Of a stretch of 32,079 bases of DNA, positions 1-7,493 are shown one piece after another. Every line of letters starts with the position of its first letter. The first letter of the stretch is position 1. This DNA comes from an uncultured Akkermansia sp. (GTDB taxonomy: Bacteria; Verrucomicrobiota; Verrucomicrobiia; Verrucomicrobiales; Akkermansiaceae): assembly GCA_947632055.1 (NCBI GenBank), contig CANRNS010000013.1:1-32079 (forward strand), written 5' to 3'. The position numbers were made by a program, and so were the translations under genes. The notes under the pieces are model-generated. The model ran no database searches and was not told the DNA's origin. It worked only from the letters and a program-made list of their open reading frames with translations.

Positions 1-308
1 TCCCGGAACTTGTCGCGCAGAGCCTTGCTCACCCGCTTCTGCCTCTGCAACTCCCCCGCCATCCGCAAAATCTCCGCCCCGGACAAGGGAAGTTCCTCTT
101 TTTCCAGCTTCTTCTCCCGCATCTCGGCAACCGCACGTATGTACTCCTTATGGTAAGCCTTGCTCTTGTTAAAGACGTCCACCTTCGCCTTCTCCCATTT
201 TGAGAGCTCCTTGAGCTTTCTCTTGTAATACATGTAGGCAATGAACCATGCCGCGCCCATGGCGTTCAGCATTTTCTCCGCCTCTCTGTTTGGATTTTGA
301 TGTTTCAT
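1..308 (-). CDS. Hypothetical charged alpha-helical protein, 3' end cut by window edge
   Basis: An open frame starts at the ATG complementary to 306-308 and runs leftward off the window for 102 codons without a stop. After a short N-terminus (MKHQNPNREAEKML) there is a small aromatic/hydrophobic stretch (AAWFIAYMYY, about residues 18-27). Then comes a strongly charged Lys/Glu/Arg-rich region that looks alpha-helical or coiled coil, with repeated EKxK and EKKxEKEE patterns. I do not recognise a family. No Shine-Dalgarno sequence precedes the start. The unbroken frame and helical composition support real coding. Function is unknown, and the missing C-terminus may hold the informative domain. 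Confidence 0.55.
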   Translation of the reverse strand, partial: MKHQNPNREAEKMLNAMGAAWFIAYMYYKRKLKELSKWEKAKVDVFNKSKAYHKEYIRAVAEMREKKLEKEELPLSGAEILRMAGELQRQKRVSKALRDKFR

Positions 309-460
309 AGTATTGGGTGGTGTTTAATAAACTTAGTCATTGAACGATCTTTCATTGATTTTCTTCATCTTCCCCCCTGCCCATCCGCTAATTTGCTAAC
401 CTAACCTGTAATTTTGCTAGCCCTTCCCCGCGCGTTACATCTCAACTCCTTTCGATGTAT

Positions 461-486
461 GTTGCATTTGTCCTTGCAATTCACAT
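461..486 (-). repeat. Decayed copy of the start of a small HTH gene
   Basis: These 26 bases match 558-583 at 21 of 26 positions in the same orientation. Read on the minus strand they correspond to the first codons of the small HTH gene at 26047-26214. The second codon, TGG, has become TGA, so this copy cannot be translated. It lies 97 bp from the other relic. Confidence 0.45.
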
Positions 487-505
487 GTTGATTTTTGGGA
501 TGAAA

Positions 506-583
506 TTACTCTAGCATGCTTTGAACTTCTTGGCACCCTTTTTTGTGCCAAGAACCTGTTGCATTTAATTTTGCAATCCACAT
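506..583 (-). pseudogene. Truncated relative of the 26.1-kb small HTH gene
   Basis: The minus-strand frame from the ATG at 583 encodes MWIAKLNATGSWHKKG and then diverges, ending at a TAA after 25 residues. The intact gene at 26047-26214 begins MWIAKLNAIEYQHKKG. The first 20 bases of the two are identical, and similarity continues through the HKKG codons and then weakly beyond the stop. The helix-turn-helix itself is lost, so this is most simply a relic. A perfect hairpin (527-554) lies inside it. Confidence 0.5.
527..554. other. Perfect 10-bp inverted repeat with 8-nt loop
   Basis: TTCTTGGCAC at 527-536 is the exact reverse complement of GTGCCAAGAA at 545-554, with an 8-base loop ending in six T. 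No T-run follows the stem on the plus strand, so it is not a standard intrinsic terminator. It may be a protein-binding site, or residual structure of the decayed element around it. Confidence 0.5.
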
Positions 584-608
584 TGCCCTGTCTTATATAG
601 AAAATGAC

Positions 609-638
609 TTGCCATCTCGAGCAGGGATAGTGTACAAT
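609..638 (+). promoter_or_regulatory. Sigma70-type promoter for the 669 gene
   Basis: The -35 TTGCCA (609-614) and -10 TACAAT (633-638) are separated by 18 bp. The expected start is near 645, giving a leader of about 24 nt to the ATG at 669. No Shine-Dalgarno sequence is seen. Confidence 0.6.
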
Positions 639-668
639 GACCGGCAGAATACATAGCGTACGCAGACG

Positions 669-3383
669 ATGACCTCTAACTTATGCAAATTGCTGGTAGC
701 CGTAGTTCTGTCCATCATGGCCGGCTTTTTCTGCTACCCATTGGGAGAGAAGTTTCTCGTCGCCATCAAGGTGCGTGATGCTCTGGTAAGCAAAAGTCAA
801 AGGGAAGCGGAAGAGGCGCGCCAAGCGCGTCTACGCGAGATAGAAGCACAACGCAAATTAGCTGAAGCAGACGCAGCCAAGCGCCACCGTGGCATCGTGA
901 TTTCGGATGACACGGCCAATAATGACTGGGAAAAGGGTTTCGAAGAAGAAGACGAATCTACCAGCACCACGGAGCATGTAGCGCAGGATGACGCCATAGG
1001 GGACGAAGGCTCCTCCGAAAATGGCGCAGAACTTGACTTCTCCTCATACATGCTTGTAGATTGTGACCCGGATTTGGTGGGCATCACCGAAGACAAAGAG
1101 GCGAACGAAGTACCGGGACAAACAGATGTTGTTCCCAAAGTGATGGATTCCAAAGTACGTAGCGCCAATTCAACGGCCTTGCGTAAGTTTGCCCATGCGC
1201 TTGAAAAAACCGCTAAGGGTACACGCCAACTCAATGCTGAGTTCAAGGATGATTCATGGAAATCTCCCCAAGAGCTGTACAAAACTTTGGAACAGCGCGT
1301 CCTCACCAAACTCGGTGAAAAACCAACGGCACAAAAAATCATAGAGTATTTAAGCGCCCCGGAGAACAGGCGTGATTTGGCCTTGGTGACGCTCATTCGT
1401 CGTGCTGGCATACAGGACTTGGAAGAACTTTCTACGCAGCGCGGCGGCATCGCCTTGCTCAATGCGCTTTCTGCCGATCTTCAATGGCTGACTGACACCT
1501 TGTATTCCGGACCCACGGACAAGCTGGGCAAAGGTTTGCAAAATATGGCGCTCATTTTCTCACAATTCTCGGAAGATATCAACGATGAAACAACGCGCCG
1601 CATCGCCACCACCACGGCCACCGAATTTGCACGTGAGGGCTGGAGTCAAAAAGACATGCTCGACCGCTTCACCTACTACTACAGCAGCTACAAAGAGGGA
1701 CGCCTCAACAAAATTTTTGATTCGCTCGCTTATTGGGAAACTCGCCTTGTGACAGGCAATCGCGAATGCCACTCATGGGGCAGCCCAGCCTCGATGGCAT
1801 GGCAACGCGATAATGTGCGTTTGCCCGTAGAAGGATACTTGGGAGCATCCGGACAGCTCGTGTACCGCCTGCGCAACGTCGCCGGCGATTCCGTCTTTTC
1901 CGGGGAATATCTCGCCCCAGTGATGAAAGGATTTAACAACATCACTGCACTGGCACATCGTGAGATCGGCGGCGTGTGCGGCGCGTGTTCACATTACGGC
2001 GCCTACGGTGCACTCGCAGCCGGCATCCCCGCCATGACCATGGGTGAACCGGGTCATTGCGCCTATACAGTTCGTGTAGGAGATGAGTGGAAAAAAGGCT
2101 ATTCGATCTATTGGCAGCACAGCATGCACAAAACATTTTGGAATGTACACGATTGGGAATTCCTCATTCTCGCTCAAGACTTGTACACAGATGCCATCCC
2201 CACTCTCATGTCTGACCAATTGGCGGCCATGGCGACTTTCATGGCATCCAAACGCATGACGAAAGCGGCTTTCCAATGCTTTGATGCAGCAATTCAAGCG
2301 CAGCCACTTAACTGGCCCGTTTGGCTTGCCTACACAGGGTTTCTGAAACAAAAAGCGCCCCAGGACAAAGAACGCTGGACGGATCTTTGCACACGCGTTG
2401 TCGACACCCTGGCTGAAAAATACCACAATGTTGCTGCGACATTACAGGCGCGTTACGTTTACCCGAATATGCTTCCGCTCATGCCCGATAAAAAGGAGCG
2501 CAACAAGATTTTTGCCGCTTTCTTTAAAAAGTGCAATGACTTTGGAGTAAGCCGCTGGGACATCACTCCCCTGCTCAATGCGCAGTTTGCCGGCTGCAAA
2601 ACAGAAGCCGAGAAGCTCGATTACATGAAAACGGTGCTCTCTATCCTCATGACGAAGCCGGATTACTCCGGACCAGTGCTTACGTGGGGGCTGGAGACCG
2701 TCAGCAAATTGAATGAGGAGACGGGAAAAGATGGAGACCGTTTCCAGGCTGAGTTCAGTAAGCTCATCACCTCGGCCATGAAACGCATGCGCAGCAGCAA
2801 AAAAGACACCGATAGCACATGGGCCGGTTTGGGCGAGGCCATTTATACCGCTGCAACCAACGGTGATAATTTTACATTTCAAGCCATTGGTAAATTGGCC
2901 CTGCAAAAATGCAAAAAGAACTTCCCGAAAAATCGTTTTAAATTCCGCGGGTTTCCCGGACGCATTGTTTCTGCTAAGGGATCAATCCGCACTGGTGTCA
3001 CACTAGACGACGAAGGGATCAAGCAATCTTGTCTACACTGGGCCGTGCTTCAGAAAAACGGCGGAGCCATTCCCATCAAATTCGAGGGCAATACGGGCAT
3101 TACGGTGAAGCTGGAAAGTAACAGCGATCTCAACGGCGTGGTCGCTCTCTTTGATTGTCCCATCAAAAATGACCGCCCGTTCCACATTGAAGCCTCTGAG
3201 GACGGACAAAATTGGGAAGACACGGAGGGTAAAATTGAAATCAACGGTTCCATTATGCGCGTCGATATGCGACAAGCTCGGACAAGCGCCCGTTACGTGC
3301 GCCTGCTGCGAGAGGGTGATAAATGGGACTCCGGCAATATTGTCGGTTTCTACGTATACGGCAAACTCATCAAAAAATCATGA
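669..3383 (+). CDS. Exported transglutaminase-like protein with discoidin-like C-terminus
   Basis: A 904-residue protein. Residues 1-25 form a hydrophobic signal or anchor segment. Residues about 35-70 are a charged coiled coil (REAEEARQARLREIEAQRK), followed by an acidic, low-complexity linker to about residue 150. The central part contains GGVCGACSHYGAYGALAAG, then GIPA and GEPGHCAY. Cys437, His463 and Asp495 (HDWEF) are spaced like the Cys-His-Asp triad of the transglutaminase/protease fold. The last 110 residues or so (HIEASEDGQNWED ... ARYVRLLRE) resemble an F5/8-type C (discoidin) carbohydrate-binding domain. The next gene overlaps it by 4 bases, so the two are probably co-translated. 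The protein is likely periplasmic or surface-anchored. The enzymatic assignment is by motif only; the substrate is unknown. Confidence 0.75.
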   Translation: MTSNLCKLLVAVVLSIMAGFFCYPLGEKFLVAIKVRDALVSKSQREAEEARQARLREIEAQRKLAEADAAKRHRGIVISDDTANNDWEKGFEEEDESTSTTEHVAQDDAIGDEGSSENGAELDFSSYMLVDCDPDLVGITEDKEANEVPGQTDVVPKVMDSKVRSANSTALRKFAHALEKTAKGTRQLNAEFKDDSWKSPQELYKTLEQRVLTKLGEKPTAQKIIEYLSAPENRRDLALVTLIRRAGIQDLEELSTQRGGIALLNALSADLQWLTDTLYSGPTDKLGKGLQNMALIFSQFSEDINDETTRRIATTTATEFAREGWSQKDMLDRFTYYYSSYKEGRLNKIFDSLAYWETRLVTGNRECHSWGSPASMAWQRDNVRLPVEGYLGASGQLVYRLRNVAGDSVFSGEYLAPVMKGFNNITALAHREIGGVCGACSHYGAYGALAAGIPAMTMGEPGHCAYTVRVGDEWKKGYSIYWQHSMHKTFWNVHDWEFLILAQDLYTDAIPTLMSDQLAAMATFMASKRMTKAAFQCFDAAIQAQPLNWPVWLAYTGFLKQKAPQDKERWTDLCTRVVDTLAEKYHNVAATLQARYVYPNMLPLMPDKKERNKIFAAFFKKCNDFGVSRWDITPLLNAQFAGCKTEAEKLDYMKTVLSILMTKPDYSGPVLTWGLETVSKLNEETGKDGDRFQAEFSKLITSAMKRMRSSKKDTDSTWAGLGEAIYTAATNGDNFTFQAIGKLALQKCKKNFPKNRFKFRGFPGRIVSAKGSIRTGVTLDDEGIKQSCLHWAVLQKNGGAIPIKFEGNTGITVKLESNSDLNGVVALFDCPIKNDRPFHIEASEDGQNWEDTEGKIEINGSIMRVDMRQARTSARYVRLLREGDKWDSGNIVGFYVYGKLIKKS

Positions 3384-4255
3384 ATGGCATTCGACTATTT
3401 TTCTGTGCGTGCGCCACATTGCTAATCCTGGTAGGAAGTGTGGTGCAGGGTTCACAGGCCCGTACTTTTGAGGATGCTCTCAGAAGAGCCGGACAGGACA
3501 AACCTTTTGTCATGTTTTGCTACGGGGCTAATTACGATGACGTCAGCATCAAGGCCTATGAAACCTACATCAAAAAGCGCGACAAAAACATGTACCACGT
3601 GCTCAGCAAGACAACCTACCTTGTTGTGCCTGTATACCAACAGCCAAACGAAAAGGAAAAACGTGAATATGAACGAGTGATGGGCGACCATCAATTGCCG
3701 GGCGGAGTGAACAGTATTCCGTGTTTTGCCGTGTTAGATGGTGAAGGTAATGTGCGCGGCGCCGTGCAAGCTCGCGAGGAATTGGATGACCCCGAAAAGG
3801 CGTCAAAAGCACTCGCTAAATTACTGGACGACTTTAACGAGCAACAAAAGTTGCTCAAAAAATTAGAACGAACCAATGGCAAACGCAAGGAAGAACTGCA
3901 GCGCGAAATCCTTTCCTATACCGATTTGAAAATGCCCGGGCATGAGTCCTTTGATCCCTCCCAAAATGGGGTGGTGCAAAAACTCCAGGTCATGGAAATA
4001 CCTGAGGCGAATGCCTACATTCGCACACTCTTGGCAAATGGATCATTTTCACCCGTCGAGCGGCAAATGGTGATGGCAGCATTTGCCGGGCACGTGCGGC
4101 GTTCCAATGGACCTGTGGAAATGCTCCGCGCGCTCTACACTGAGATGCGCAATATCGATCCGACTTCCACATACGGCATTTACGCCGAGGGAGCGCTTGA
4201 ATTATGGGTTGAGCCTCTAGAAAAAGAAGCTGCTGCCACTGATACCGAGCACTAA
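3380..4255 (+). CDS. Exported thioredoxin-fold protein lacking a CxxC motif
   Basis: A 291-residue protein. I chose the ATG at 3380 because it overlaps the upstream stop in the form ATGA and is followed directly by a signal peptide (IRLFFCACATLLILVGSVVQGSQA, roughly residues 4-27). The same frame opens earlier, but that part would lie inside the previous gene. The mature N-terminus (FEDALRRAGQDKPFVMFCYGANYDD) and the later SIPCFAVLD with cis-Pro and GNVRG resemble a thioredoxin-like domain. The usual CxxC is absent; single Cys residues remain at FCYG and IPCF. A charged helical segment (about 140-180) and an uncharacterised C-terminal domain follow. It probably acts with the transglutaminase-like partner, perhaps as a binding or scaffold protein rather than an oxidoreductase. 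Confidence 0.7.
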   Translation: MNGIRLFFCACATLLILVGSVVQGSQARTFEDALRRAGQDKPFVMFCYGANYDDVSIKAYETYIKKRDKNMYHVLSKTTYLVVPVYQQPNEKEKREYERVMGDHQLPGGVNSIPCFAVLDGEGNVRGAVQAREELDDPEKASKALAKLLDDFNEQQKLLKKLERTNGKRKEELQREILSYTDLKMPGHESFDPSQNGVVQKLQVMEIPEANAYIRTLLANGSFSPVERQMVMAAFAGHVRRSNGPVEMLRALYTEMRNIDPTSTYGIYAEGALELWVEPLEKEAAATDTEH

Positions 4256-4289
4256 AAAATTATGAAACTGAGGACAACCGCGTGAAAAA

Positions 4290-4421
4290 ATGCGGTTGCT
4301 ATCGGCAATTAATGATCTATTGGTAGTGTGCGCGCTGTGCCGGTCTTTCGGTCGTAAGCACATTCAACCAACCGAAGAGGAACAACTCTGCAACGCATGC
4401 AGGCGCTTGGCTGCCATCTAG
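4290..4421 (+). CDS. Putative 43-residue zinc-ribbon microprotein
   Basis: The ATG at 4290 opens 43 codons ending at TAG 4419-4421. The product starts MRLLSAINDLLVV, continues CALCRSFGRKHI and ends with LCNACRRLAAI. Two CxxC knuckles separated by 17 residues look like a treble-clef or zinc-ribbon site. The frame ends on a CTAG palindrome that also supplies the stop of the convergent hslO gene, so the two genes overlap by 4 bases. A 7-bp hairpin, CAACCGC/GCGGTTG (4275-4298), covers the start codon and could limit translation. There is no clear ribosome-binding site. It is supported only by the paired cysteine motif and the fit of its ends, so it could be fortuitous. Confidence 0.4.
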   Translation: MRLLSAINDLLVVCALCRSFGRKHIQPTEEEQLCNACRRLAAI

Positions 4422-5236
4422 CAAATATCCTGCGTGTTGCCTGAACCTTTGACCATCTCGCGGGTAATGGTGTAGCTTACCCCACATCGTGGGCACGATG
4501 CTTCCAACGCCCCTTGCTCCGATAGCATATCCGCAAAGTCTTTCGTCATGGCGCGCACAACGGGAATGATACGCTCTGCACTGCAGCCGCATCGGTACGT
4601 GAAATCGCGCGTTTCAAGCAGCTTGGTCTGCTCTTCCTGCTCAATTTGTTCTACGCGGTCAATTGTCAGCTCGTTTAACCAGTCATAATCGGCATCGGGC
4701 TCAGCGGTGATGAGATAAAAGAAATCCCCATGACCCGCAAAAGCTCGTGCCGGATGCTGCTCACTCACGCGAAAAAATTCTTCAACCCAAGCCGCAGGAG
4801 AATCAGAACTAAGGGGAATGACGGAAGTGTGCGTCTCGCGCTCTCGGCAAATATTTTGTGCATACAGCATCGTCATATCCGTTTCACGCACGTTATCTGT
4901 AAAGATGCGCCCCACCACATCCTGAGTGTGCGATGATCCTACCACAAAGTAGTTGACTTTCTGCGGTGGCTTCACATTAATTGTCCACGCATGATGTTCC
5001 TTCCAAGGCCGCGATACCAAATAGAGAGTAAAAAAAGCGAGCAGCTGCTTGAAAACCTCAGTCTTCTCCTGAGGGGGATGGAGAGCATGTTGCATGAGGT
5101 GCAAATAATACCCTACAAAAAGTGGGGAAAAGTCTGCCCGTAACAATAAACAATTTCTGTTCCGTACAAAGATCGATTGCACCGTGGTATACTCAGCAAC
5201 AAAGTTGCTGCTGTCGGGCTGTATATCCTCCACCAT
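4418..5236 (-). CDS. hslO: Redox-regulated chaperone Hsp33
   Basis: A 272-residue cytoplasmic holdase of the Hsp33 family, which is activated when oxidation releases zinc from four cysteines. The C-terminus carries the diagnostic CxC...CxxC: Cys216 and Cys218 in YRCGCSAERI, and Cys248 and Cys251 in CPRCGVSY. The length is slightly below the usual 290 or so. The N-terminal dimer and substrate-binding domain is present (FVRNRNCLLLRADFSPLF onward). It is monocistronic, with its own promoter at 5247-5275 that predicts only about 4 nt of leader. Its stop codon shares a CTAG with the convergent microprotein gene. The assignment rests on the cysteine motif and overall similarity. Confidence 0.88.
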   Translation of the reverse strand: MVEDIQPDSSNFVAEYTTVQSIFVRNRNCLLLRADFSPLFVGYYLHLMQHALHPPQEKTEVFKQLLAFFTLYLVSRPWKEHHAWTINVKPPQKVNYFVVGSSHTQDVVGRIFTDNVRETDMTMLYAQNICRERETHTSVIPLSSDSPAAWVEEFFRVSEQHPARAFAGHGDFFYLITAEPDADYDWLNELTIDRVEQIEQEEQTKLLETRDFTYRCGCSAERIIPVVRAMTKDFADMLSEQGALEASCPRCGVSYTITREMVKGSGNTQDIC

Positions 5237-5246
5237 TCCGCTCGCT

Positions 5247-5275
5247 ATCCTACCACCTGCCTACCACGATCGCAA
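5247..5275 (-). promoter_or_regulatory. Promoter of hslO, very close to its start codon
   Basis: Read on the minus strand: -35 TTGCGA (5275-5270), 17-bp spacer, -10 TAGGAT (5252-5247). Only 10 bp separate the -10 from the ATG, so transcription should begin about 4 nt before the start codon. Confidence 0.55.
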
Positions 5276-5517
5276 GAGATTTTTCTACAAGAAAAACGCA
5301 TTTGAGAAATGTGATGCAACAGAGAAGATGCTCATGTGGACTGATGTCATTGTTGATGCGCACCAGCAATGATGACAACAAGCGGTCATTACGATGATGA
5401 TTCTCAAGCCCTCACCTGCCTATGTTCATGCTTTGAAAAAAATGCACAATGCTTATATTATCAATAAATAGTAAATCGTATGTCGTGCATCTTAAATGCA
5501 TTTGCGCTGGGGCGAAC

Positions 5518-5547
5518 TTGACAAGTTGGCATAGGATTTGGTATGTT
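5518..5547 (+). promoter_or_regulatory. Promoter of the lipoprotein gene, predicted leaderless
   Basis: A perfect -35 TTGACA (5518-5523), an 18-bp spacer and -10 TATGTT (5542-5547). The predicted start near 5554 coincides with the GTG start codon. Confidence 0.6.
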
Positions 5548-5553
5548 GACGGT

Positions 5554-6183
5554 GTGAAACAATTGCTACGATTAGCGGTGGTGGCAATGCTCGTGTTGCT
5601 GCATTCCTGTGCGTATGTGCAGTCCCATAAAAATGTGGGGGAACTCGGTGCGTATTATCATGGACACGTTTTGGACAAAAAAGAAATGCGTGTATTCTAT
5701 GATGAAACTCATCACAAGTGGTATATTAATGCCCACGAAGCGTTATTTAAGCTTCATTACCCCTTTGTTTATGATTCTGTGTTCCGCGATCATGAGAAAA
5801 ATCCGTCATATCACTTGGTACGCGTTGAATCGCCCTTTGTCTATCACCCTATTCGTGAATCAACTGCGCACGTATTGATGCGTAGTGACGGTTTGATCCA
5901 GCTGAGAGTTTTGGCCGAAGAGATAAGCCGCCACGACACCGGTTCATGGATTAGCTCCGCCCATTTCTCCGCCAGCTATCCCATTGCTGCTTCCATTGAT
6001 GGGGAGTCTTCTTATCCGCTTCCATCATACCGTTCACCAGCTCACAATTCTCTCTTTGTGGGAGCTGTCAAAAATCTTGATTTCATCGTTGTCGATATTC
6101 CTGCCACCTTGGCATATAATATTGCCATACCCTTTGCCGCTCCTTTTGTTTTCTTCTACGAATTCTTTCACGAGCGTTCCTAG
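5554..6183 (+). CDS. Probable lipoprotein of unknown function
   Basis: The frame is open from 5449, but the GTG at 5554 is preferred. It is directly followed by a lipoprotein-type signal (KQLLRLAVVAMLVLLHSC), and a strong promoter places the mRNA start at this codon. The product is 209 residues. Cys19 would be lipidated; His at -2 of the lipobox is unusual. The mature part is rich in His, Tyr and Phe. It ends in a hydrophobic stretch (VVDIPATLAYNIAIPFAAP) that resembles the DxP...LP tail of YceK/YidQ-type small lipoproteins. Full family membership is not certain. It lies immediately before the putative origin region. Confidence 0.65.
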   Translation: MKQLLRLAVVAMLVLLHSCAYVQSHKNVGELGAYYHGHVLDKKEMRVFYDETHHKWYINAHEALFKLHYPFVYDSVFRDHEKNPSYHLVRVESPFVYHPIRESTAHVLMRSDGLIQLRVLAEEISRHDTGSWISSAHFSASYPIAASIDGESSYPLPSYRSPAHNSLFVGAVKNLDFIVVDIPATLAYNIAIPFAAPFVFFYEFFHERS

Positions 6184-6214
6184 TATCAACGATTCAGCCT
6201 CATCCTTGATAGCA

Positions 6215-6381
6215 TCATTCACAATGGATGTGAATAATTTCGTGGATAAGTTGTCAATGGAGGAACATGCTTTGTGCCCTTTTCAGTTCTTCGAATGTTA
6301 TTCATGTCATTATCCACAGATGATCTCTTTTCTTACAAGTGCCTTGTCTGAGACTTGCTGATATTATTCACACTATTCACA
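6215..6381. other. DnaA-box cluster, candidate oriC
   Basis: The 251-bp gap 6184-6434 holds six sequences matching the DnaA box TTATNCACA exactly or with one mismatch. They are TCATTCACA (6215-6223), TTATTCACA on the minus strand (6229-6237), TTATCCACG on the minus strand (6241-6249), the optimal TTATCCACA (6310-6318), and the tandem pair TTATTCACA/CTATTCACA (6364-6381). Next to the optimal box, 6322-6334 (GATCTCTTTTCTT) matches the E. coli unwinding 13-mer GATCTNTTNTTTT at all but one fixed position. The region is AT-rich. It could instead be a DnaA-regulated promoter or a DnaA-titration site. Confidence 0.55.
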
Positions 6382-6434
6382 TACCAGATGATGAAGTAAA
6401 AAAGTATTTTAATGTCCATTCTTCCTAAGCCAAT

Positions 6435-7487
6435 ATGGGTATTCCGACAACAGATATTGACCAATCGCGCATGCTTGAAGCGCTCCGACTTGCTCAATTG
6501 GGACTCGGCACCACAAGTCCGAATCCTCCCGTAGGGGCTCTTTTGTATGCTGGAGACAAGTTGATCGGTCAAGGATATCACGAGAAAGCGGGAGAAGCTC
6601 ACGCAGAGCGGCGCGCTATTCAAGATGCCATCGAGCATGATAATGCGCATTTGTTGAAAGGAGCTACCCTTTACGTCACGCTCGAGCCATGTTCGAGCTA
6701 TGGAAAGACGCCGCCTTGTACAGATGCTATTTTGGAGTTTGGACTGGCTCGTGTGGTCTATGGCATGCAAGACCCCGATGCAAGGCACAGGGGGCGCGCC
6801 AAAGCGCTTTTAGAGTCCAAGGGGGTACAAGTATGCGCCGGAGTGCAAGAAGAGGCCTGCAAGGCTTTTCTGAGACCGTGGGTGCATAGTCTTCAGACCG
6901 GCTTGCCTTGGGTAATGGCGAAGGTGGCATGTACGTTGGATGCGCGCATGGTACGTTCCGCCGAACGATGGATCAGCTGTCCGGAAGCGCTTCGTATAGC
7001 CCATGAGCTTCGTTTGCAGAGTGATGCAATTTTAGTGGGAGGCGCAACAGTGAGGTCTGATAATCCCGCGCTCACTATTCGCACGCCCATCAGCCATGTG
7101 CCGATTTGCAAGCAGCAACCCTGGCGTGTTGTGCTCACTCGCCATCGTTCATCGCTGCCTAAGGATGCAAAGATATTGACCGACGAACATGCATCTAGGA
7201 CGATTGTTTATGAATGTGTGGAAAACTTGCAAGACATGTTGCGTGAGTTGCACGATCATTACGGTGTGGTGCGGCTCATGCTAGAGTGCGGCGGTCATTT
7301 ACTGCGTGAATTTTTGGACTCTGGACTCGTGCAGGAATGGGTGCAAGACATGGCTCCGATGATTGGCGGCGGTGGAGCACTCACAGTGCCAGGCGAAGAC
7401 TTTTTGACGCGCGAACTTCACTTGCATGACGTCACGATCCAACAAGCAGGCGTGGACTTTGTTTTGCGGGGTTTTGTCGGATCGTAA
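6435..7487 (+). CDS. ribD: Bifunctional riboflavin biosynthesis deaminase/reductase RibD
   Basis: A 350-residue cytosolic enzyme for steps 2 and 3 of riboflavin synthesis. It deaminates 2,5-diamino-6-ribosylamino-pyrimidinone phosphate and then reduces the ribosyl side chain with NADPH. The N-terminal deaminase domain has the zinc ligands His56 and catalytic Glu58 (AHAE), and Cys86 and Cys95 in PCSSYGKTPPC. The C-terminal reductase domain (about 150-350) contains LQSDAILVGGATVRSDNPALT and ECGGHLLREFL. The length is typical. It stands alone without other rib genes nearby, and no FMN riboswitch is visible upstream. It converges with mfd, only 6 bases apart. Confidence 0.93.
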   Translation: MGIPTTDIDQSRMLEALRLAQLGLGTTSPNPPVGALLYAGDKLIGQGYHEKAGEAHAERRAIQDAIEHDNAHLLKGATLYVTLEPCSSYGKTPPCTDAILEFGLARVVYGMQDPDARHRGRAKALLESKGVQVCAGVQEEACKAFLRPWVHSLQTGLPWVMAKVACTLDARMVRSAERWISCPEALRIAHELRLQSDAILVGGATVRSDNPALTIRTPISHVPICKQQPWRVVLTRHRSSLPKDAKILTDEHASRTIVYECVENLQDMLRELHDHYGVVRLMLECGGHLLREFLDSGLVQEWVQDMAPMIGGGGALTVPGEDFLTRELHLHDVTIQQAGVDFVLRGFVGS

Positions 7488-7493
7488 GGGTCA

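Larger units (their letters stand above)
309..668. other. Gene-poor AT-rich intergenic region with decayed repeat copies
   Basis: There is no intact gene between the leftward partial gene and the rightward gene at 669. The stretch holds two relics of a small HTH gene (461-486 and 506-583), a perfect 10-bp hairpin (527-554) and the promoter of the 669 gene (609-638). The left 150 bases, 309-460, show nothing I can interpret. Confidence 0.6.

Noticed and set aside
797..1462. Long antisense open frame (221 codons) within the exported-protein gene, and similar long antisense frames elsewhere (8205-8762, 9318-9971, 18864-19631).
   Set aside because: Their composition is Ser/Arg- or His-rich without motifs, and each lies opposite a gene with clear family signatures. 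They are shadow frames.
6184..6434. FMN riboswitch upstream of ribD.
   Set aside because: None of the conserved RFN-element segments is recognisable; the gap is explained by the DnaA-box cluster.
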